Notes under the pieces: generated by a model
The model's input: the letters and a program-made list of their open reading frames with translations, nothing else
Told to the model about the DNA's origin: nothing
Databases searched by the model: none
DNA from: Bifidobacteriaceae bacterium
GTDB taxonomy: Bacteria; Actinomycetota; Actinomycetes; Actinomycetales; WQXJ01
Length of the DNA stretch: 7,968 nucleotides
Assembly (NCBI GenBank): GCA_031278075.1
Contig: JAITLE010000255.1
Location: 1-7,968 of the forward strand
Reading direction: 5' to 3'
Made by a program: the position numbers and the translations under genes
Shown here: in pieces, positions 1 to 4,839 of the stretch
Numbering within the stretch: position 1 is the first letter of the stretch
How the letters are laid out: the number at the start of each line of letters is the position of its first letter

Positions 1-45
1 TCTCGGTTCTGGCGGGAGAAGTGTAGGAATGGTCGCGCCGGCCCG
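1..45 (+). repeat. 45-nt intergenic direct repeat, copy 1 (left edge cut)
   Basis: Matches 159-203 in the same orientation, 158 nt away. The first 34 nt are identical, and overall 42 of 45 positions match. Positions 1-4 are the inner end of the left hairpin arm and 16-26 are the complete right arm GAGAAGTGTAG. The rest of the left arm lies before the window, so the element probably begins about 7 nt upstream. Confidence 0.85.
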
Positions 46-151
46 GATCGGCGTCAACCGCACCAGAACCGCCGCAGGGCTTTGACCTGCGAAAACACGG
101 CCCGGGCGGGTTCGCGGCCAACCCGGGCGCCGCGGCGCGGGGCGCGTAACT

Positions 152-184
152 CTACACTTCTCGGTTCTGGCGGGAGAAGTGTAG
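152..184. repeat. Perfect 11-bp inverted repeat (hairpin)
   Basis: Left arm CTACACTTCTC (152-162) is the exact reverse complement of GAGAAGTGTAG (174-184), with an 11-nt loop. No T-run follows on either strand, so a standard intrinsic terminator is not supported. The symmetry would also suit a protein-binding operator. The same structure seems to exist at the window start, where its left arm is cut off. Confidence 0.75.
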
Positions 185-203
185 GAATGGTCACGCTCGC
201 CCG
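159..203 (+). repeat. 45-nt intergenic direct repeat, copy 2
   Basis: Second copy of the element at 1-45, with mismatches at 193, 197 and 198. It overlaps the complete hairpin at 152-184. The 158-nt offset is not a multiple of 3, so the repeat is unlikely to be coding. It may be a small dispersed intergenic repeat or a duplicated regulatory or terminator hairpin. Confidence 0.85.
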
Positions 204-404
204 CCTTGGGGCACGCCGACAGGCGTGGCCTGAACGTCTCCGCTAGTCGATTGCGGGGCTACCGGCCAGATCGGCCCGGAGCCACCACAAGCGGCGACCT
301 GTTTGCCCTGTCGCTGACACCCCAGATCAGATGCGGCCACGGCGGCGAAACGGATCACCCCTGCGTTCGGTGGCGCTGAGGGGGCCTGTTAGACTGCCTC
401 AAAA

Positions 405-450
405 CCTGCCGTAGGGAGCGGGTCCGCGACGGAGCGGGCCGCGACGCAGG
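405..450 (+). other. Possible structured RNA or terminator-like element
   Basis: CCTGC at 405-409 can pair with GCAGG at 446-450. Inside, GGTCCGC (421-427) can pair with GCGGGCC (434-440), including one T-G wobble, around a 6-nt loop. The inner part is a near-perfect tandem duplication of GGAGCGGGTCCGCGAC (415-430 and 431-445). I matched it to no known riboswitch or RNA family. Such GC-rich pairing can arise by chance. Confidence 0.2.
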
Positions 451-691
451 AAGCAGCCAAACCTTTCAGACTAGCGATTTGGATTCGTCCGTGTCAAGGC
501 AAGGGTAAAAGGTCCTTTATTGTCTGAGGTCACGGGTCCGCTTAGGTCCGCTGGCCCGAAATCCCCAGCCCAGAGCCCCTATTGTCGGTTCTGGCATCCC
601 GTGCCAACGGCGGTCTCGCCCCAGCGATTGCTGACCGCCACGGGACGCTGACTAGGTAGGACCACTCAACTGAACTATTTGAGACATACCC

Positions 692-698
692 AAAGGAG
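692..698 (+). promoter_or_regulatory. Ribosome binding site deciding a GTG start
   Basis: AAAGGAG is a strong Shine-Dalgarno sequence. It abuts the ATG at 699 with no spacer, too close for initiation, but sits 6 nt before the in-frame GTG at 705. GTG 705 is therefore the preferred start of the downstream gene. Confidence 0.75.
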
Positions 699-704
699 AT
701 GCAA

Positions 705-2159
705 GTGTCACACGGCGCGGAACAGAGGGTCGCCGCCGGCGACGTCACCGGTTGGGTCTCCGGCCACGCGTTGTGGCTCGCCGTGGTGGCGGGTCTTCTC
801 GCGATGATTTGCGTCGCGGTGGTGCTGGGCCGCCGCTCCAGACTCCAGGCCGCGGCGCCGAGCTTCGCGGGCTACGGGGGCGCCGGGCTCATCGCCGGTC
901 CGGCCGGGCTGTCTTTCCCCTCAGCGACTGTGGCCACGCAAGCCTCCGCGCTTGAGCATGCCGCCGAGGATGCGGCCACGACGCGCGCCGGTCTCATGCG
1001 AATGAGTGCGCAGCAGCCGACCGGCGGACCGCCGTCTTTCCCCTTGGACGGCGCGGAGCAGCCGGTTGACGGGCAGGCGCGGTTCGGTGTGGCTGGGCCG
1101 GTCTCGCCGGCCGGGCCGCCGACTTCTTTCGCGCAGGTGGGTGTGGGGCAGCCGCTTCTGGCCGAGGCGTCATCCGGGTTGGCGGGCGGGCAGCATCCCC
1201 TTCCCAGGGATGCGTCCACCTCCATCGCTCCGGTGAAGAACTGCCCGAAGCAGCATCCCGTTCCCGGGGACGCGTCTTTTGGCGCGGAGGGCACGGCATC
1301 GGCGGGCGGGGCGCCTACCTCTTTCGCGCAGATCGTCCGGCCGAGTTTGCCTGGTCCGTACACGTCCCCCGCGGTGGGCGCTTATCCGGTGGCGGCGCAG
1401 GACTTGCCGGTCGGGACTGTTTATGGTGACAACGCCGGGCCTGGGCTGCCCGAGGTGGTCCCGCCTGCGGGCGGCGGCTACCCGGTGGCGGCGCCGGACG
1501 CGCCGGACGCGCCGGACGCGCCGGACGTGCCGGTCGGGGCGGTCTACGGTGGTCCACTCGTGCCTGGTCTGCCTGAGGTGGCGCCGCCTGGCGGAGGCGT
1601 CTATCCGGGTGCGTCGGCTGGTGTGTCGGCGGGCTATGGTGATCAATTTGGGCCGCGCGGGGCGGAGGCTTTCTCGGCGGGCGCCGGTTCGAGTTCCGCA
1701 GGCGCCCGGAGTCCCCGATTTGACGGTCCGCCCGCCGGGACGCATGCCGATGCGGGTGTCGAGGCGAACGCGGCCGATCGCGCCGAGTCGCCGGACGGAC
1801 GCATCGTGCGCAGCCGCCCGGTCCCGACTCGAGTCGCGCCCGCGGTGGCCGACCTGCCGCCGCCGCCGCCCGGTTACGAAAACGTCCCGCCGCCGTTGGC
1901 GATGCCGCGTCCACGCGCCGTCCAAGCGCGGGGCGCACAGCCCGCGCGGCAGGCCTGGCCGGGAACGGATCTTGGAGGGGACTCGGCTGGTCGCACGCGG
2001 CCCATGCCCAATCGGGTCGCCCCCAACGTGGACGACCTGCCGGCCCCGCCGCCTGGCTACCACAATGTGCCGCCGCCGCTCGCGGCGCCGGTCGCGCGAG
2101 ACGAATCGCAGCCGCGCGGGCGCTTCTTCCGGGGGCAAAGGCGCAGCTTGAACCACTGA
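705..2159 (+). CDS. Single-pass membrane protein with long Pro/Gly/Ala-rich repetitive tail, unknown function
   Basis: I do not recognise this 484-residue protein as a named family. A short N-terminus is followed by one hydrophobic segment (about residues 20-41), then Gly-Arg-Arg-Ser-Arg. By the positive-inside rule the N-terminus lies outside and the tail of about 440 residues lies in the cytoplasm. The tail looks disordered and is built of degenerate repeats: PTSFAQ twice, QHPLPRDAS/QHPVPGDAS, a YPVAA...LPEV.PP..GG unit twice (about residues 227-298), a run of four Ala-Pro-Asp, and a 29-residue motif near residues 371-399 and 432-460. That motif reads roughly RP.P.RVAP.V.DLP.PPPGY.NVPPPLA. 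GTG 705 is chosen over ATG 699 on ribosome-site spacing. The next gene, pstC, lies 251 nt downstream behind its own PHO box, so a shared job with Pst is only guilt by proximity. Frame-consistent protein repeats support real coding. Confidence 0.75.
   Translation: MSHGAEQRVAAGDVTGWVSGHALWLAVVAGLLAMICVAVVLGRRSRLQAAAPSFAGYGGAGLIAGPAGLSFPSATVATQASALEHAAEDAATTRAGLMRMSAQQPTGGPPSFPLDGAEQPVDGQARFGVAGPVSPAGPPTSFAQVGVGQPLLAEASSGLAGGQHPLPRDASTSIAPVKNCPKQHPVPGDASFGAEGTASAGGAPTSFAQIVRPSLPGPYTSPAVGAYPVAAQDLPVGTVYGDNAGPGLPEVVPPAGGGYPVAAPDAPDAPDAPDVPVGAVYGGPLVPGLPEVAPPGGGVYPGASAGVSAGYGDQFGPRGAEAFSAGAGSSSAGARSPRFDGPPAGTHADAGVEANAADRAESPDGRIVRSRPVPTRVAPAVADLPPPPPGYENVPPPLAMPRPRAVQARGAQPARQAWPGTDLGGDSAGRTRPMPNRVAPNVDDLPAPPPGYHNVPPPLAAPVARDESQPRGRFFRGQRRSLNH
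1191..1276 (+). repeat. Two 26-nt direct repeats, 60 nt apart
   Basis: CAGCATCCC.TTCCC.GG-type units at 1191-1216 and 1251-1276 match at 23 of 26 positions. The 60-nt offset keeps frame, and the units encode QHPLPRDAS and QHPVPGDAS in the tail of the membrane protein. Confidence 0.7.
1383..1598 (+). repeat. In-frame coding duplication (YPVAA...LPEV unit)
   Basis: Positions 1383-1478 and 1479-1598 encode two adjacent versions of one unit: YPVAA, then PVG.VYG, then PGLPEV.PP, then a Gly run. The second copy is longer because it contains the Ala-Pro-Asp expansion at 1491-1526. A third partial start (VYPGASAG) follows. Confidence 0.65.
1491..1526 (+). repeat. 9-bp tandem repeat, 4 copies (Ala-Pro-Asp)
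   Basis: Four exact head-to-tail copies of GCGCCGGAC, followed by the near-copy GTGCCGGTC. Each unit encodes Ala-Pro-Asp, so gain or loss of units keeps the reading frame. Confidence 0.9.
1815..2084 (+). repeat. Duplicated 29-residue Pro-rich motif
   Basis: Codons at 1815-1901 and 1998-2084 encode two copies of a motif with key elements RVAP, DLP, PPPGY and NVPPPLA, separated by a 32-residue linker rich in Arg, Gln and Gly. Conservation of Tyr, Asn and Val within the Pro runs argues for a functional binding motif rather than plain low complexity. Confidence 0.75.
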
Positions 2160-2172
2160 CGCGGCGAGGGGA

Positions 2173-2199
2173 GCGCGGCGGGCAGGGAGTCAGCCGCGC
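2173..2199 (+). terminator. Candidate terminator hairpin after the membrane protein gene
   Basis: GCGCGGC (2173-2179) and GCCGCGC (2193-2199) form a perfect 7-bp GC stem with a 13-nt loop, starting 13 nt after the stop codon. No T-run follows. Position fits a terminator, but GC-rich hairpins occur often by chance in this DNA. Confidence 0.3.
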
Positions 2200-2284
2200 C
2201 GAATCACCGCCGGGCGGGTGGGACGCCGGCGCGGGCGGCCGGAAGCGGAGAGTTGTGGCAATGTACGCCAAGACCTACGCCAGA

Positions 2285-2306
2285 GTTTAACTGGCGTTCA
2301 ACTGCG
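2285..2306 (+). promoter_or_regulatory. PHO box (PhoP/RegX3-type tandem 11-nt direct repeats)
   Basis: GTTTAACTGGC (2285-2295) is followed directly by GTTCAACTGCG (2296-2306), two units with an exact 11-nt period. The second unit fits the Streptomyces PHO-box unit consensus G(G/T)TCAYYYR(G/C)G at 10 of 11 positions and the first at 8 of 11. It lies about 104 nt before the pstC start, as expected for phosphate-starvation activation of a pst operon by a PhoR-PhoP or SenX3-RegX3 type system. A 7-bp inverted repeat, ACGCCAG (2277-2283) and CTGGCGT (2291-2297), overlaps it. No clear -10 hexamer could be assigned. Confidence 0.75.
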
Positions 2307-2346
2307 CCTGAAAACCTCTTACCCGGGATCGGAGGCCCCAGCCGGT

Positions 2347-2360
2347 CGGGTGCGAACCCG
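2347..2360 (+). other. Small GNRA-capped hairpin in the pstC leader
   Basis: CGGGT-GCGA-ACCCG forms a 5-bp stem closed by a GCGA tetraloop. It is flanked by GATCGG (2327-2332) and CCGATC (2389-2394), which can pair at longer range. Together they could fold the 5' leader into one small domain ending just before the ribosome site. No known riboswitch was recognised. Confidence 0.25.
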
Positions 2361-2400
2361 TTCGACTGTGGCTGTCACATCGTCTAAGCCGATCACCAGT

Positions 2401-2405
2401 AAGGG
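2401..2405 (+). promoter_or_regulatory. Ribosome binding site of pstC, deciding the ATG start
   Basis: AAGGG ends 5 nt before the ATG at 2411. An in-frame GTG at 2405 overlaps the AAGGG itself and so has no usable spacing. ATG 2411 is the better start. Confidence 0.65.
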
Positions 2406-2410
2406 TGTCC

Positions 2411-3580
2411 ATGCTCGTCAACGCCTCGACCGCGCGGCCTCACGCGGCCGGTGGCGCCAACCCCGCTCCGGCGGGCAGCACCGCCGCACCCGGCCCGGCT
2501 GGCGCCGCCGCCGCACCCGGCCCGGCGGGCGTTCGACCCGGCCAACCCGGCCAGCCCGGCCAACCCGGCCAACCCGGCCAACCCGGCCAACCCGGCCAAC
2601 CCGGCCAACCCGATAGCCCCCGCCGCCTCAAGGCGGGAGCGGGCGCCGCGGACCAGGCCATGCGCTACGGCTCCTACGGCGCCGGGATCATGGTGCTGGC
2701 GATCATGACAGCCGTCGGCCTGTTCCTGGCGATCCGAGGCGCGCAGGCGATCCGCGTCGCGGGCGGAGACTTCCTGACCGAACAAGCTTGGGAACCCAAC
2801 TCCGGCCGGTTCGGCATAGCAGCGGTGCTGTTCGGCACTGTGATGATCGCCGTGATCGCAATCGCTGTGGCTTTGCCACTGGCTCTCGGAACCGCCACCT
2901 ACATCAGCGAATACGCGCCGACCGGCATCAAGCCGTTCCTGGTCGGAGTGGTCGACCTGATGGCCGCGATCCCCTCAGTGGTCTATGGGCTGTGGGGCAT
3001 GTATTGGCTGGAAGGCAACCTGTTGCCGGTCGCCGAGTGGATCAGCACCCATTTCGGCTGGATACCGATCTTCCGCGTGTCGCGGTTCGACCCGCAGGAC
3101 CCGCTGGCCACCCCGACTGTGTTCACCGCCTCGGCGTTCCTGGCCGGGCTGGTCGTCGCGATGATGGTCGCCCCCATCGCCTGTTCCGTCATGCGCGAGG
3201 TCTTCGCCCAGGCCCCGGTCGGCGAACGCGAAGGCGCCCTCGCGCTCGGCGCGTCGAAGTGGGGCATGATTCGTTCGGTCGTCTACCCGTTCGGCCGCGG
3301 TGGGATCATCGGCGGCGCCATGCTTGGGTTGGGCCGCGCGCTCGGCGAGACCATCGCCGTCTACCTCGTCATCTCCCCAGTGTTCGTGATCAATTGGGAG
3401 ATCTTGTCGACCGGCACAAACTCTGTCTCGTCGCTGATCGCTTTGCATTACGGCGAAGCGTCCAACTTCGAATTGTCCGGGTTGATGGCCGCGGGTCTGG
3501 TGCTGTTCGCGGTCACCATGGCCGTGAATTTTGGCGCCGGCATCATCATCCAACGTTCCCGTTCGGGGGCCTCGAGTTGA
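2411..3580 (+). CDS. pstC: Phosphate ABC transporter permease PstC, with collagen-like N-terminal extension
   Basis: 389-residue integral membrane subunit of a Pst-type phosphate importer. It should pair with PstA to form the channel and dock with the ATPase PstB. Residues 1-85 are a low-complexity extension rich in Ala, Pro and Gly, including eight Gly-Gln-Pro repeats (44-67). Six membrane segments follow at about 90-110, 136-160, 175-200, 238-258, 296-323 and 357-379. The EAA loop that contacts the ATPase lies at about 269-293 (EREGALALGASKWGMIRSVV). It is followed by GLGRALGET, which is highly typical of PstC. The core of about 305 residues matches the usual PstC size, so the extension is extra. 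It is first in the operon, downstream of a PHO box, and pstA starts 10 nt after its stop. ATG 2411 is chosen over GTG 2405 on ribosome-site spacing. Family assignment is firm; the substrate is inferred from family and PHO box. Confidence 0.93.
   Translation: MLVNASTARPHAAGGANPAPAGSTAAPGPAGAAAAPGPAGVRPGQPGQPGQPGQPGQPGQPGQPGQPDSPRRLKAGAGAADQAMRYGSYGAGIMVLAIMTAVGLFLAIRGAQAIRVAGGDFLTEQAWEPNSGRFGIAAVLFGTVMIAVIAIAVALPLALGTATYISEYAPTGIKPFLVGVVDLMAAIPSVVYGLWGMYWLEGNLLPVAEWISTHFGWIPIFRVSRFDPQDPLATPTVFTASAFLAGLVVAMMVAPIACSVMREVFAQAPVGEREGALALGASKWGMIRSVVYPFGRGGIIGGAMLGLGRALGETIAVYLVISPVFVINWEILSTGTNSVSSLIALHYGEASNFELSGLMAAGLVLFAVTMAVNFGAGIIIQRSRSGASS
2541..2612 (+). repeat. 9-bp tandem repeat, 8 copies (Gly-Gln-Pro)
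   Basis: Eight head-to-tail GCCAACCCG units, seven exact and one (2550-2558) with a single A-to-G change. In the pstC frame they encode Gly-Gln-Pro eight times, a collagen-like Gly-X-Y run. Near-identity of the units suggests recent expansion by slippage. The unit length is a multiple of 3, so copy number can vary without frameshift. Confidence 0.95.
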
Positions 3581-3581
3581 C

Positions 3582-3601
3582 AGGTGCACGATGACGACCG
3601 C
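3582..3601 (+). repeat. Translation-start repeat, pstA copy
   Basis: AGGTGCACGATGACGACCGC, spanning ribosome site (AGG), spacer and first codons of pstA, recurs with one mismatch at 4820-4839 over the start of pstS. AGG lies 6 nt before the ATG. Confidence 0.8.
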
Positions 3602-4832
3602 TCCCGCCCCAGCCGGCCCCGCCCCGGCCCCGCCCGCACCGGAATCCCGCCGCAACCTGGCCAAAATCCGACGGGAGGACGTGCTGCGGGCGGTGGGCGC
3701 GGCATCGGCGGCTGTGGCGGCGACGGCCTGGCTGTACACCCAGGTGTTGCCCGGTCGGGGAGCCCTCGCCTTCGGACTCACCGCCTACGCGCTGTTCCTT
3801 GTCTTCTTCATGGTCCTGATCAGCCTGGACGAGGGCAGGATCGCCATCCAAGACCGGATGGCCGGGGTTGTCATCCACTCCGCGGCGATCGTGTTGCTGG
3901 CCGCGCTGGTGGTGGTGGTCGTGTTCACTTTGGCGCGCGGGTCTGAGGCGTTCAAGCACCTCAACTTCTGGACCGACGACATGTCGCTAGCTGGCCCGCT
4001 CGACCCGTTGACGTTGGGCGGCATGGCCCACGGGGCGGTCGGCACGTTGATGATGATCGCTTTCGCGCTCGCGATCTCGATCCCGCTGGGACTCGCGTGC
4101 GCAATCTTCTTGGCGGAGTTCCCCTCCCCGTTCGCGCGGGTGGTGCGCACTGTGGTGGAGGCGATGACGGCGTTGCCCTCGATCATCTGCGGCCTGTTCA
4201 TCTACGCCACATATGTCTTGACATTCGGGCTGGACAAGTCGGCGTTCGCGGCCAGCCTGGCGATCACGATCATGATCCTGCCGATCATCGTGCGGTCGGC
4301 GGACGTGGTGTTGCGCCTGGTCCCGGCGACCCTCAAGGAGGCTTCGCTGGCGGTCGGCGCGAGCCGTTGGCGGACGGTCACCCGGGTGGTCTTGCCGACC
4401 GCGCGATCGGGTCTGGTGACGGCGATCGTGTTGGGCACCGCGCGCGGGATAGGCGAGACATCGCCGGTGTTGCTCACGGCCGGATACACCACCTACTTCA
4501 ACTTCAACCCCTTCTCCGGCCCCATGGTGTCCCTCCCGTTCGCCACGTTCACCCTGGTCAAGTCCTCCGAGCCGAGCCAGGTCGCGCGCGGGTTCGGCGC
4601 GGCCGCGGTGCTCATGGTGATGGTGTTCGGCCTGTTCTGGGTCGCGCGCCGGTTGGGTGGCGGGGGCGCCGGGGTGCTCTCACCGCGGGGCGAACGCCGA
4701 GCCAGGGCCGCGTCCGCCCGCGACGCCCGGCGGTTCGCGAGCCGTTCGGCGGCGCTGGCGGCGTCAAGGCCCGGCTACGGCCCAGCCCAAGGGCGCGTTC
4801 CAGCTCCAGAGTTCCAAGCAGGCGCACGATGA
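3591..4832 (+). CDS. pstA: Phosphate ABC transporter permease PstA
   Basis: 413-residue second permease of the Pst importer, partner of PstC in the inner membrane. Residues 1-28 are Pro/Ala-rich. Two membrane segments (about 32-52 and 57-78) precede the six-segment core (about 93-115, 146-175, 184-210, 216-240, 267-295, 333-353). To my knowledge similar N-terminal helices occur in other actinobacterial PstA proteins. The EAA loop is about 249-270 (KEASLAVGASRWRTVTRVVL), followed by LGTARGIGETSPVL, typical of PstA. After the last helix comes an unusual basic, Ala-rich tail of about 60 residues (354-413). The start is ATG 3591, 6 nt after AGG; a longer in-frame start at 3531 would run into pstC and is rejected. 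The stop codon overlaps the pstS start as ATGA, so the two are probably translationally coupled. Confidence 0.93.
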   Translation: MTTAPAPAGPAPAPPAPESRRNLAKIRREDVLRAVGAASAAVAATAWLYTQVLPGRGALAFGLTAYALFLVFFMVLISLDEGRIAIQDRMAGVVIHSAAIVLLAALVVVVVFTLARGSEAFKHLNFWTDDMSLAGPLDPLTLGGMAHGAVGTLMMIAFALAISIPLGLACAIFLAEFPSPFARVVRTVVEAMTALPSIICGLFIYATYVLTFGLDKSAFAASLAITIMILPIIVRSADVVLRLVPATLKEASLAVGASRWRTVTRVVLPTARSGLVTAIVLGTARGIGETSPVLLTAGYTTYFNFNPFSGPMVSLPFATFTLVKSSEPSQVARGFGAAAVLMVMVFGLFWVARRLGGGGAGVLSPRGERRARAASARDARRFASRSAALAASRPGYGPAQGRVPAPEFQAGAR

Positions 4833-4839
4833 CGACCGC
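4820..4839 (+). repeat. Translation-start repeat, pstS copy
   Basis: AGGCGCACGATGACGACCGC differs from 3582-3601 at one position. It includes the pstA stop, the pstS ATG and codons for Met-Thr-Thr-Ala. Both proteins therefore begin MTTA and go on to Pro-rich sequence. This suggests duplication or conversion of the initiation region. Confidence 0.8.

Larger units (their letters stand above)
1..704. other. Intergenic region without a convincing gene
   Basis: No reading frame here has both a credible start and a plausible protein. The frame open from position 1 to about 246 crosses the two copies of a DNA repeat in different frames and looks like high-GC background. The region holds a duplicated 45-nt repeat with a hairpin, a possible structured element at 405-450, and a short direct repeat GGTCCGCT at 535-542 and 545-552. 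The promoter of the gene at 705 should lie here, but I see no clear -35/-10 pair. The best pair, TTGCTG at 628 and TAGGTA at 653, has a 19-nt spacer and is too weak to call. Confidence 0.6.

Noticed and set aside
401..465. Resemblance to an SRP RNA core (GGAAGCAGCC) or a c-di-GMP riboswitch piece (GTAGGNAGCGGG)
   Set aside because: Only short motif fragments match. The remaining conserved parts and pairings of either family are absent.
585..595. TCGGTTCTGGC, also found in the hairpin repeats and at 5159-5169, as a dispersed motif
   Set aside because: Eleven nucleotides without flanking similarity, and one copy is inside the PstS GSGSTW codons. Chance is the simplest explanation.
1863..2066. 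PPPGY as a eukaryotic-type WW-domain ligand (PPxY)
   Set aside because: WW domains are rare in bacteria and nothing else here supports such a partner. The match is probably incidental to the Pro-rich motif.
1170..2156. Long reverse-strand open frame (328 codons) opposite the Pro-rich membrane protein gene, with similar ones at 872-1363 and 1315-2271
   Set aside because: Translations are dominated by Arg, Ala and Pro typical of GC-rich shadow frames. The + strand frame has a strong ribosome site, a membrane helix and frame-consistent repeats.
2347..2372. T-arm-like sequence resembling part of a tRNA
   Set aside because: The loop is GCGA rather than a 7-nt TTCRANY loop, and no acceptor, D or anticodon arm can be built around it.
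2541..2612. CRISPR-like tandem array
   Set aside because: Units are 9 bp with no spacers and encode Gly-Gln-Pro in the pstC frame, so this is a coding tandem repeat.
4097..4828. Upstream extension of the pstS frame into pstA
   Set aside because: The extension lies wholly inside pstA and translates to shadow-like sequence. ATG 4829 has a stop/start overlap and a ribosome site and begins the plausible protein.
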